Source: an uncultured Ruminococcus sp.
Lineage (GTDB): Bacteria > Bacillota > Clostridia > Oscillospirales > Ruminococcaceae
Direction: 5' to 3'
Length of the DNA stretch: 5,648 bases
Assembly: GCA_947175975.1 (NCBI GenBank)
Contig: CAMWOX010000112.1
Span: 1-5,648, forward strand
Position numbers and translations under genes: made by a program. The notes under the pieces were generated by a model, which saw only the letters and a program-made list of their open reading frames with translations, made no database searches and was not told where the DNA came from. Of this stretch, positions 1-5,561 are shown one piece after another (within the stretch, counting starts at the first letter, position 1; the number at the start of each line of letters is the position of its first letter).

Positions 1-238
1 CTACATCAGAAACGTAATTTGCTCTGTGAGGAAACAATGCCCTCGGTGCAATGAAATAATCAGAAAATCCCTGGTGTGTTGCCAGTACGAGATAAGGCGG
101 TTTGCAATTTTCCAGATTGATTTTCTCAACATGTGTCAAACCGGATTTAAGAGTCATGTAATAAGATGCCACCCATAGAATTGGCATAAAAAATATATTT
201 TGTTTCACAGGTTTTTCAGACATCACAAATGGTGTCAT
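1..238 (-). CDS. Lysophospholipid acyltransferase family protein (PlsC-like), 5' part only
   Basis: Reading the minus strand from 238 gives 79 residues with no stop before the window edge; the rest lies outside. Residues 55-60 read HQGFSD, which fits the HX4D catalytic motif of PlsC-type glycerolipid acyltransferases, where His and Asp activate the acyl acceptor. It follows a hydrophobic segment around residues 15-28 (IFFMPILWVASYYM), as expected for a membrane-associated enzyme. This family commonly transfers an acyl chain to lysophosphatidate or a related lipid in phospholipid synthesis; the exact substrate cannot be told here. The start is uncertain: ATG at 238 has AACAGG only two bases upstream, while ATG at 223 (MSEK...) has no well-placed ribosome site. 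The frame is open for some 14 codons above 238 but offers no ATG there. A strong promoter at 299-327 reads into it. Family call is good, start and substrate weak. Confidence 0.72.
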   Translation of the reverse strand, partial: MTPFVMSEKPVKQNIFFMPILWVASYYMTLKSGLTHVEKINLENCKPPYLVLATHQGFSDYFIAPRALFPHRANYVSDV

Positions 239-274
239 ATCCTGTTTTTTGTTGTGCAGAGAGATAAAAACCAG

Positions 275-287
275 ATCCTTTCAGGAT
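275..287. repeat. Short inverted repeat in the acyltransferase leader
   Basis: ATCCT-TTC-AGGAT is a perfect 5-bp inverted repeat with a 3-base centre. It lies a few bases after the predicted start of the minus-strand transcript and between the two divergent genes. It could be an operator half-site pair or a small 5' hairpin in the mRNA. It is short enough to be chance. Confidence 0.3.
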
Positions 288-298
288 TATTTTTTATT

Positions 299-327
299 AT
301 TATACTCTGCATGACGAAAAAAGTCAA
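299..327 (-). promoter_or_regulatory. Sigma-A promoter for the minus-strand acyltransferase gene
   Basis: On the minus strand TTGACT (322-327) is followed by exactly 17 bases and then TATAAT (299-304). This is 5/6 and 6/6 to the housekeeping consensus. Transcription should begin near 292, giving a leader of about 54 bases before ATG 238. It is the best promoter in the window. Confidence 0.82.
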
Positions 328-360
328 GAAATTAGTTTTAATAAAAGGAGTGGTTGCTTT

Positions 361-1014
361 ATGCCAAAAAAAGAGCTTTTTCAACGTTATCTATTATTTA
401 TCATCAGCCTGTTTTTTTCAGCTCTGGGTGTTGCATTCTCCAAACATGCGGAATTAGGTGTCTCGCCGATTTCATCCGTTGCAAATGTCCTGAGCTTCCA
501 GTTTACAGCATTTTCTTTAGGAACATGGCTGATTATCTGGAATTGTATGCTGATTCTAGGACAGATTATCCTGCTGAGAAAGAAATTCCAGTTGATCCAG
601 TTATTGCAAGTGCCTCTGTCATTTGTATTCGGGTGGTTTACAGATCTGGGCATGTGGATTGTCAGTCCAATTCCGGTAAATTCCTATCTGGTACAGCTCC
701 TGCTTGTCCTGACTGGGATTTTAATTATGGGATTCGGGATTGCATTGTCTGTCATTGCAGACGTGATTCTAAATTCCGGAGAAGCCTTTGTCAAAGCGAT
801 TTCAGATACATTTCATAAAGAGTTTAGCAATATCAAAATCGGATTTGACATTTCCTGTGTGATTCTGGCATTGCTATTGTCCCTGCTGTTCTTTGATTTC
901 CGGATTGTCGGCACAAGAGAAGGTACAGTTCTTGCGGCAATCCTGACGGGACTGGTTGTGAAATTCTTTACCAAAAGACTATCCGAGCCAATAAGCCAGA
1001 TATTAAAAAAGTGA
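361..1014 (+). CDS. YczE/YitT-type integral membrane protein (DUF6198-like), function unknown
   Basis: A 217-residue, strongly hydrophobic protein with about five or six membrane segments (roughly 8-28, 50-72, 81-102, 108-134, 162-179 and 187-202). The pattern resembles the YczE/YyaS/YitT-like family: an early segment running into a small-residue loop (ELGVSPISSVANVLS, 31-45), a central Gly-rich helix, a SGEAFVKAIS motif (139-148), a following FD (162-163) and a late TREGT motif (185-189). The similarity was recalled, not searched. No transport substrate or enzymatic role is established for this family, so none is assigned. The start is supported by AAGGAG at 345-350, ten bases before ATG 361. 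A longer frame from 200 and another from 354 are shadows in other reading frames. The gene is transcribed away from the acyltransferase and ends at a terminator, so it is probably monocistronic. Its own promoter is not clear; TATACT at 301-306 is the best -10 candidate but its -35 is poor. Confidence 0.82.
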   Translation: MPKKELFQRYLLFIISLFFSALGVAFSKHAELGVSPISSVANVLSFQFTAFSLGTWLIIWNCMLILGQIILLRKKFQLIQLLQVPLSFVFGWFTDLGMWIVSPIPVNSYLVQLLLVLTGILIMGFGIALSVIADVILNSGEAFVKAISDTFHKEFSNIKIGFDISCVILALLLSLLFFDFRIVGTREGTVLAAILTGLVVKFFTKRLSEPISQILKK

Positions 1015-1025
1015 ATACAGTGTTT

Positions 1026-1055
1026 TCAGCCGGATGTTTCCCGGCTGATTTTTTT
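1026..1055 (+). terminator. Rho-independent terminator after the YczE-like gene
   Basis: TCAGCCGG (1026-1033) pairs perfectly with CCGGCTGA (1041-1048) around a 7-base loop and is followed by seven T residues (1049-1055). It starts 12 bases after the stop codon and separates the membrane protein gene from the phosphofructokinase operon. Confidence 0.92.
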
Positions 1056-1075
1056 GAGAAATCTTCATCAACTAC

Positions 1076-1104
1076 TTGCAATTTTTGACGAAATCTGTTA
1101 TAAT
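1076..1104 (+). promoter_or_regulatory. Sigma-A promoter of the PPi-phosphofructokinase operon
   Basis: TTGCAA (1076-1081), a 17-base spacer and TATAAT (1099-1104) match the housekeeping consensus. TGT directly before the -10 (1096-1098) makes it an extended -10. The predicted transcript starts near 1111, leaving a leader of about 60 bases in which I see no riboswitch-like fold. A nearby TTGACG (1085-1090) is only 8 bases from the -10 and cannot be its -35. Confidence 0.82.
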
Positions 1105-1172
1105 AAAATTACTTCTGTCAGTCAGGAAAAACAAATCATATCCAGTAGCAGAAACCAAGAGGAGGATTTTTT

Positions 1173-2402
1173 ATGAATATTGCAGTTGCACAATCCGGCG
1201 GTCCTACCTGTGCGATCAATGCTAGTCTTGTAGGTGTTTTTAAGCAAGGATTATTGACTGAGAAAATTGATGCGATTTTCGGATCAATCAATGGCATTGA
1301 AGGCATGATCTATGACAAACTTCTAAATCTCAAAAGCGTGATCCGTACAAACGAAGATATGGAACTGCTCCGACAGACACCATCCACGATATTGGGATCC
1401 TGTCGTTATAAATTGCCGGATTATGAAGAAAATCCGGAAATTTATGAAAAAATTCTGCAAACGCTCCAGACACATAGAATCCATATTTTTATTTATATCG
1501 GCGGCAATGACTCTATGGACACAGTTGTGAAACTTTCCGGTTATCTGAAAGCAGTCGGATCAGATATTAAAGTGATCGGTGTACCGAAAACAATTGATAA
1601 TGATCTGCCTGTCACGGATCACACACCGGGATTCGGTTCTGCGGCAAAATATGTTGCAACGACTGTACAGGAAATCATTCGTGACAGTAGTGTTTACAGT
1701 CTGCCATCTGTTACAATTATCGAAATTATGGGCAGACACAGCGGCTGGCTGACGGCATCTACTTGTATGCTCCGAGCAAATGGCGAAGAAGCACCCCATC
1801 TGATTTATCTGCCAGAGACAGATTTTTCAGCCGATCGTTTCATGGAAGATGTCCGAAAAGAAATGGCAAAACACAAGGCGGTTGTTGTGGCTGTCTCTGA
1901 GGGAATTTCTTTGAATGCAGAAGATTCCGGTATTGCAGAATTTCAGTCCGGTGCAGTGGATAATTTCGGACATAAATATTTGTCCGGTGTCGGAAAATTT
2001 CTGGAGCGTCTGATTGCTGACAAAATCGGCTGTAAAGTCCGGTCGATTGAATTAAACGTCATGCAGAGATGTTCTTCTCATATCTGTTCCAAAACGGATA
2101 TTGACGAAGCGGAACGGATCGGCAGACATGCACTGCGTACGGCACTTGACGGAGAAACAGGCAAAATGATGTATTTCCGGAGAATCAGCAGTATGCCCTA
2201 TGCAGTGACAATTGAAATGACGGACGCATCCAATGTTGCCAATCTGGAAAAGAAATTCCCGAAAGAATGGATTTCTCCGGAAAAGAATCAGGTTACAGAT
2301 GCTGCGATCGGCTATTTTCTGCCATTAATCCAGGGCGAAGTGGATATTTATATGAAAAACGGAATGCCTGTGCATTTCCACAGACCATTACAGGTGAGGT
2401 AA
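1173..2402 (+). CDS. pfp: Pyrophosphate-type 6-phosphofructokinase (diphosphate--fructose-6-phosphate 1-phosphotransferase)
   Basis: A 409-residue cytoplasmic glycolytic enzyme that phosphorylates fructose 6-phosphate to fructose 1,6-bisphosphate, with pyrophosphate as the likely donor. Motifs occur in family order: SGGPTCAIN near the N-terminus (8-16), GGNDS (110-114), PKTIDNDLP (138-146) with catalytic Asp142, MGRHSGW (186-192) and a C-terminal substrate region with MQR (297-299). In ATP enzymes the donor site has Gly at the positions of Asp113 and Lys139; Asp plus Lys is the known signature of PPi-dependent enzymes. About 409 residues also fits the longer PPi clade rather than the roughly 320-residue ATP type. 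One oddity is Asn112 where E. coli PfkA has Asp103. PPi use would make the step reversible and save ATP, as in many anaerobes. The start is fixed by AAGAGGAGGA (1157-1166), seven bases before ATG. It is the first gene of a probable operon with the LRR gene 6 bases downstream. Donor specificity is inferred from residues only. Confidence 0.93.
   Translation: MNIAVAQSGGPTCAINASLVGVFKQGLLTEKIDAIFGSINGIEGMIYDKLLNLKSVIRTNEDMELLRQTPSTILGSCRYKLPDYEENPEIYEKILQTLQTHRIHIFIYIGGNDSMDTVVKLSGYLKAVGSDIKVIGVPKTIDNDLPVTDHTPGFGSAAKYVATTVQEIIRDSSVYSLPSVTIIEIMGRHSGWLTASTCMLRANGEEAPHLIYLPETDFSADRFMEDVRKEMAKHKAVVVAVSEGISLNAEDSGIAEFQSGAVDNFGHKYLSGVGKFLERLIADKIGCKVRSIELNVMQRCSSHICSKTDIDEAERIGRHALRTALDGETGKMMYFRRISSMPYAVTIEMTDASNVANLEKKFPKEWISPEKNQVTDAAIGYFLPLIQGEVDIYMKNGMPVHFHRPLQVR
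2392..2400 (+). promoter_or_regulatory. Ribosome binding site of the first LRR gene, inside the end of pfp
   Basis: AGGTGAGGT resembles the 3' part of the Shine-Dalgarno consensus and overlaps the last pfp codons and the first base of its TAA stop, with ATG 2409 eight bases beyond. Ribosomes ending on pfp would uncover it, so translation of the two genes is likely coupled. Confidence 0.6.
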
Positions 2403-2408
2403 TTTTTC

Positions 2409-3104
2409 ATGGATTTTGAAAAATTAAAAGAAAAAATTCTGGCAGAGCTGGGCATCTATAAGAAATCATCTGAAAAATTCAAATACTATAAGCAGGACTG
2501 TGAAATCTATATCACGGGCTATGCCGGAATCAATTTTTCCAAAAATTCTAACAAAAATCCTGGTATAGAAATCCCGGCATATATTGACGATTGTCCGGTG
2601 GTATCGCTTGCCGGTTTGCAGGAAGTGCCATTTACCGGAGAACTCCGGATTCCAGAAACTGTCCGGGAAATCTGCGACATGTGCTTTGAATTTCAGAATC
2701 ATATTACAAAAGTTATCATCCCGGACAGTGTGAAATCCATCGGCGAGCATGTATTCTGTTTCTGTGACGATGTAGAAGAAATTATTTTTCCGGATTCTCT
2801 GGAAAAACTCTCTCTTGGCATAGCGTCAGACTGTGACCAGCTCCAGCGTGTGCATCTGCCGGAAAATCTGAAAGAAATCCCGGAATGTTTCCTGGGTGGC
2901 TGTCCATCTCTGGAAGAAATTGTGATTCCCGAACATGTTGTAAAAATTAATGATTGTGCATTCTATGACTGCGAACATCTGAAACATGTAAAATTACCAA
3001 AAAATTTAAAATATATCGGTAAAATTGCTTTTTCCAGCTGTCCGGAACTCGAAAAACCAGCAATTCCTGAAGGATGTGAAGTGCATCCGGAAGCATTTAG
3101 CTGA
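2409..3104 (+). CDS. Cytoplasmic leucine-rich repeat protein (LRR_5 / BspA-TpLRR type), first paralogue
   Basis: A 231-residue protein of unknown function. After a charged N-terminal part (1-52) and an EIPAYI lead-in, it consists of tandem repeats with an exact period of 23 residues (units at 99-121, 122-144, 145-167, 168-190 and 191-213, plus a shorter cap to 231). Each follows the TpLRR/LRR_5 form L-x-x-I-x-I/L-P-x-x-(L/V)-x-x-I-x-x-x-x-F-x-x-C. Such repeats form curved solenoids that usually bind proteins. There is no signal peptide, membrane helix or cell-wall anchor, unlike many secreted BspA-like proteins, so it is predicted to stay in the cytoplasm. It is notably Cys-rich (about 13), mostly at the repeat ends. 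It starts 6 bases after pfp and is followed by a paralogue 44 bases downstream, about half identical by eye and gap-free over the repeat part. No catalytic motif is visible. A chaperone-like, regulatory or binding role would be a guess. Confidence 0.85.
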   Translation: MDFEKLKEKILAELGIYKKSSEKFKYYKQDCEIYITGYAGINFSKNSNKNPGIEIPAYIDDCPVVSLAGLQEVPFTGELRIPETVREICDMCFEFQNHITKVIIPDSVKSIGEHVFCFCDDVEEIIFPDSLEKLSLGIASDCDQLQRVHLPENLKEIPECFLGGCPSLEEIVIPEHVVKINDCAFYDCEHLKHVKLPKNLKYIGKIAFSSCPELEKPAIPEGCEVHPEAFS

Positions 3105-3148
3105 CTTCTCAGAAATCTGTAATTGATAACAGGGGGATTTGATAGACT

Positions 3149-3832
3149 ATGGTCAATTTAAAAAAATTTAGAAATCATCTGCATTTCTATAAATTCCGGA
3201 AAAATTTCAGTATTACGCCGGATGGTTTTCAGTATGTCATTGAAAATAATGAAGTATTTATCAAGGGGTTAAAGAAAAAGAGCAATCCTGCTGAAATCCC
3301 GGCATATATCGAAAATCTTCCTGTTGTGTATCTTGCCGGACTGCATAATCTGCCGCTTGCGGGGGAAGTCAAAATTCCGGATACTGTCCGGGAACTGGAA
3401 TGGGCAGTTTTTAACGTCCAGGAATTTGCGACTAAATTTATTCTGCCTGAAAATCTCACCAGAATTGATGAACACGCTTTTGCCTGGTGCAAATCTCTGG
3501 AAGAAATTATATTCCCAGATTCTATCACAAGTCTGGGCTTGGGTACAATGATTAGCTGCAAAAAATTAAAATCTGTCAAGCTCCCTGCCAATCTGACTGA
3601 AATTCCGGATTTTTTTGCAAGTGGCTGTACAGCTCTTGAAGAAATTGAAATCCCTGCACAGGTTTCCAGAATCGGTGAAATGGCATTTAATGAGTGTTTC
3701 AGTCTGAAAAAAATAGTTCTGCCGGATGATTTAAAATATATTGACAAGTACGCATTTGCAGGATGTACCAATCTGGAATATCCTGTCATACCAGAACAAT
3801 GTGAAGTGCATCCAAAAGCATTTCATGCATAA
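3149..3832 (+). CDS. Cytoplasmic leucine-rich repeat protein (LRR_5 / BspA-TpLRR type), second paralogue
   Basis: A 227-residue paralogue of the preceding gene product. From EIPAYI (49-54) to the C-terminus it aligns without gaps, including a near-identical end (IPE-x-CEVHP-x-AF, 214-225). Its 23-residue repeats lie at 94-116, 117-139, 140-162, 163-185 and 186-208. The N-terminal 48 residues are basic (KKFRNH, KFRKNF) and have diverged most, although an F-x-Y-x(4-5)-N/C-E-x-x-I-x-G element is kept in both proteins. It has about six cysteines, roughly half of the first copy. There is no signal peptide or anchor, so the location is probably cytoplasmic. AGGGGG at 3131-3136 lies 12 bases before ATG 3149, a long spacing suggesting weaker translation than its neighbour. 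An in-frame TAG at 3143-3145 rules out a longer start. It is the last gene before the 3841 terminator and likely cotranscribed with pfp. Function unknown. Confidence 0.84.
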   Translation: MVNLKKFRNHLHFYKFRKNFSITPDGFQYVIENNEVFIKGLKKKSNPAEIPAYIENLPVVYLAGLHNLPLAGEVKIPDTVRELEWAVFNVQEFATKFILPENLTRIDEHAFAWCKSLEEIIFPDSITSLGLGTMISCKKLKSVKLPANLTEIPDFFASGCTALEEIEIPAQVSRIGEMAFNECFSLKKIVLPDDLKYIDKYAFAGCTNLEYPVIPEQCEVHPKAFHA

Positions 3833-3874
3833 GAAAATTCTCCTCAGTTCGTGAAAACTGCTGAGGATTTCTTA
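3830..3874 (+). terminator. Rho-independent terminator of the pfp-LRR operon
   Basis: TCCTCAG (3841-3847) pairs with CTGAGGA (3861-3867) around a 13-base loop, followed by TTTCTT. The flanks TAAGAAA (3830-3836) and TTTCTTA (3868-3874) can extend the stem past a 4-base bulge. The structure begins at the stop codon of the second LRR gene. The T-tract is interrupted by one C, so termination may be incomplete; the A-rich left arm might let it work on the other strand too. Confidence 0.8.
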
Positions 3875-3882
3875 TAGTTTAT

Positions 3883-3904
3883 TGAAAAAAATATAAATTT
3901 TTCA
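3883..3904. repeat. AT-rich inverted repeat upstream of the sigma factor promoter
   Basis: TGAAAAA (3883-3889) and TTTTTCA (3898-3904) are perfect 7-bp inverted arms around an 8-base AT centre, ending 13 bases before the -35 box. The position suits a regulator operator or an UP-like element contacting the polymerase alpha subunit. The low complexity makes chance plausible. Confidence 0.35.
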
Positions 3905-3917
3905 TAAAACAAAAATT

Positions 3918-3946
3918 TTGACCCAATATTTTTGATGCTCTATTGT
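3918..3946 (+). promoter_or_regulatory. Probable promoter of the sigma / membrane regulator operon
   Basis: TTGACC (3918-3923) is 5/6 to the sigma-A -35. Seventeen bases on lies TATTGT (3941-3946), 4/6 to the -10. Transcription would start near 3953, leaving about 30 bases before the start codon at 3983. The weak -10 might mean an activated promoter, or one used by the ECF sigma itself, which the sequence cannot decide. Confidence 0.5.
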
Positions 3947-3982
3947 TATATCAGTAGGAGACATATTGCAAGGAGGCTTTCA

Positions 3983-4540
3983 ATGGAGAAAGGTATCGAA
4001 AGCTATCTCCGTTTTCTGAAAGGTGAACAATCAGAATTTAAAGTGATTATTGAGCTGTACTGGGACAGTATGCTGCTGTTCACAAATAGTTATCTGCATA
4101 ATTTATCGGATGCAGAGGACATTGCACAGGAAGCACTGGTGAAATTATCAATCAAACGTCCACGGTTGGGACATGAGAATCAGCTCAAAGCTTATCTGTT
4201 TAAAATATGCCGTAATCTGGCAATTAATTATCTGAAGAAACAAAAACGGAATATTCCCATGACACAGGAACTGTCAGAAACAATCGAAGATGACATGCAG
4301 GAAGTGACATCCCGCATGGAACTGAACGAGTCAAGAATCCAGCTCCATCGTGCCATGCAAAAATTAAAAACAGAATACCGGGATATATTATATCTCCGGT
4401 ATTTTGAACAACTGAATACAAAAGAATGTGCCAAAGTCATGAGATGTTCTGAAAAACAGATAACTGCTGTCAGTTACCAGGCACGTCAGCAACTACGGAA
4501 GATTTTAGAGAAGGAGGGATTTTCCATTGAAAACATATGA
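3983..4540 (+). CDS. ECF-type RNA polymerase sigma factor (sigma-70 family)
   Basis: A 185-residue alternative sigma factor that would direct RNA polymerase to a special promoter set. Sigma region 2 spans about residues 5-90, including the DAEDIAQEALVKL helix (43-55, region 2.2) and AYLFKICRNLAINYLKKQKR (70-89, regions 2.3-2.4), which melts and contacts the -10. A linker with acidic residues (about 91-118) leads to region 4 (about 120-178), whose helix-turn-helix runs through NTKECAKVMRCSEKQITAVS (145-164) and reads the -35. There are no regions 1 or 3 and the length is normal for ECF factors. ATG 3983 is preferred because AAGGAGG (3970-3976) sits six bases upstream. An in-frame ATG at 3932 would add 17 residues but has no ribosome site and lies inside the putative promoter. 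Its last 14 bases overlap the next gene, a membrane protein that is the natural candidate for its anti-sigma partner. I did not assign an ECF group. Confidence 0.92.
   Translation: MEKGIESYLRFLKGEQSEFKVIIELYWDSMLLFTNSYLHNLSDAEDIAQEALVKLSIKRPRLGHENQLKAYLFKICRNLAINYLKKQKRNIPMTQELSETIEDDMQEVTSRMELNESRIQLHRAMQKLKTEYRDILYLRYFEQLNTKECAKVMRCSEKQITAVSYQARQQLRKILEKEGFSIENI
4511..4517 (+). promoter_or_regulatory. Strong ribosome binding site that fixes the TTG start at 4527
   Basis: AAGGAGG lies within the last codons of the sigma gene, nine bases before TTG 4527. No ATG or GTG in the same frame is similarly placed; the ATG inside ACATATGATG is in other frames. It therefore decides the start and points to translational coupling with the sigma factor. 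Confidence 0.8.
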
Positions 4541-5519
4541 TGAAGTATTCCAAAATGTCATAGAAGCAACAAATGAACATCGCCGCAAAATAAAAAGAAT
4601 CCAGAATATGGTTTCTGCATCTGCCATCTGTGTTGTGTGCATCATTGGTGCATCTATGTATATGAAACTGGAAAAACCTGAATCTGTTCCTCCTGAAATA
4701 GAAACCACTACTACAACAGTACCAAAGAACGGCATTACTGATACAATGAACGGATCAAATTCGAGCAGTTCCCTGTCTGACCCAACGGAACTAAATTATA
4801 CAACTACAGATACAACTGCAAAGACAACTTCAAATCCAGATATAACAATACATACTAATACGGAAAGCAGTGTGTTCTCTGAAACAGACCAGGATCATAC
4901 ATCCGAAATAAACGAATCTTCTGAAACAGAAATGACTGTAACAATCGCACCACAGGAATCTGTACAAAGTTCGGCAACAACTCTGAAACAGGAAGAACCT
5001 GTTAAACCCACTACGGAACAAGCATCTAATCCGGAAACAAAACCTGTCACACAGACAAACAGCTATGCAACACAAACAGCATTGCCACAGACATCGGAAG
5101 AAACTGCGTTCACACTAACTGATCCTTCCGAGCCAGAGACAGGAGTAGCTACGAAAGAGTCAGATCCGAATGATGATCCATCCGGTAATGGAACAGGAGA
5201 GCCAGATCCTACTGATCCACCAATAGAATCACTATGGACTACTGGAGTCTGTGAAAGTACTAGTAATATATGGGCAACAAATACTGATCCTGCAAACGAA
5301 ACGACAGAACCCATTGAAAATCCCTCAGAGATAGAGATAGAAACCACCACTACAACTCTGGTTATGATAACAGAACCTATGATTGAAGAAGAAGTTGAAC
5401 CGGATCTGCAAGAGCCATCAGAAACAACCACAGAGGATTTCTATTATATGGCTGGGGACGTTCTTGTAAAACAGACAGTAACAGAAGTAGCGTCAGAATT
5501 TGTTTGTGAAATTTCCTAA
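4527..5519 (+). CDS. Single-pass membrane protein with Thr-rich outer region, putative anti-sigma factor or surface sensor for the adjacent ECF sigma
   Basis: A 330-residue protein starting at TTG 4527 and overlapping the sigma gene by 14 bases. Residues 1-27 are hydrophilic and end in a basic cluster (RRKIKRIQ, 19-26). Residues 28-46 form one membrane helix with CVVC inside (35-38). The positive-inside rule places the N-terminus in the cytoplasm and the remaining 280 or so residues outside. The outer part (about 50-302) is a low-complexity linker rich in Thr, Ser, Glu, Pro and Asn, probably extended and possibly glycosylated. The last 28 residues are different: hydrophobic and folded-looking (FYYMAGDVLVKQ, then TEVASEFVCEIS). 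Gene order, overlap and topology match membrane-bound ECF anti-sigma factors, so the cytoplasmic tail may hold the sigma until a surface signal arrives. No zinc-binding HX3CX2C anti-sigma motif, RsgI-type domain or LPXTG anchor was seen, so the function is inferred from context. It could instead be a wall-spanning structural protein or an output of the sigma. Confidence 0.75.
   Translation: MKTYDEVFQNVIEATNEHRRKIKRIQNMVSASAICVVCIIGASMYMKLEKPESVPPEIETTTTTVPKNGITDTMNGSNSSSSLSDPTELNYTTTDTTAKTTSNPDITIHTNTESSVFSETDQDHTSEINESSETEMTVTIAPQESVQSSATTLKQEEPVKPTTEQASNPETKPVTQTNSYATQTALPQTSEETAFTLTDPSEPETGVATKESDPNDDPSGNGTGEPDPTDPPIESLWTTGVCESTSNIWATNTDPANETTEPIENPSEIEIETTTTTLVMITEPMIEEEVEPDLQEPSETTTEDFYYMAGDVLVKQTVTEVASEFVCEIS
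4698..4717 (+). repeat. In-frame direct repeat, copy 1 (Ile-Glu-Thr5)
   Basis: This 20-base stretch, encoding I58-E59 and the start of a run of five Thr (T60-T64), recurs at 5337-5356 with a single silent T/C difference. It sits at the start of the outer low-complexity region. Confidence 0.6.
5337..5356 (+). repeat. In-frame direct repeat, copy 2 (Ile-Glu-Thr5)
   Basis: Matches 4698-4717 at 19 of 20 bases and encodes I271-E272 followed by five Thr (T273-T277). It lies near the end of the Thr-rich region in the same frame, so the two copies bracket most of that region. Confidence 0.6.
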
Positions 5520-5561
5520 TAAATTATTAAAAAAATACTTAAAATTTTGTCAAAAATGTGA

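Noticed and set aside
200..457. Plus-strand open frame of 85 codons overlapping the start of the YczE-like gene
   Set aside because: No ribosome site, it crosses the divergent promoter region and the antisense acyltransferase start, and its translation resembles no protein; the 361-1014 frame has a proper AAGGAG and membrane-protein pattern.
354..818. Plus-strand open frame of 154 codons inside the YczE-like gene
   Set aside because: Shifted shadow of the real gene; the ribosome site is too close to its ATG and the translation has no coherent domain.
1085..1104. TTGACG plus TATAAT as the pfp promoter
   Set aside because: The spacer would be only 8 bases; TTGCAA at 1076 gives the correct 17.
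1105..1172. Riboswitch or leader-peptide control in the pfp leader
   Set aside because: About 60 bases with no stable stem, no terminator/antiterminator pair and no small reading frame with a ribosome site.
3229..3789. Minus-strand open frame of 186 codons opposite the second LRR gene
   Set aside because: The opposite strand codes a clear 23-residue LRR pattern with a paralogue next door; the long antisense frame reflects the repeated codon pattern.
3932..3982. Upstream ATG extending the sigma factor by 17 residues
   Set aside because: There is no ribosome site before 3932, it lies between the proposed -35 and -10 boxes, and ATG 3983 has a perfect AAGGAGG at ideal spacing.
4698..5356. Possible CRISPR or satellite-type array in the Thr-rich coding region
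   Set aside because: Only two 20-base copies about 620 bases apart, in frame, with no regular spacing; the rest is codon-level low complexity.
5063..5431. Minus-strand open frame of 122 codons, Ser/Val/Gly-rich
   Set aside because: It mirrors the Thr-rich linker (ACA/ACT codons read antisense give long stop-poor frames) and has no ribosome site or domain.
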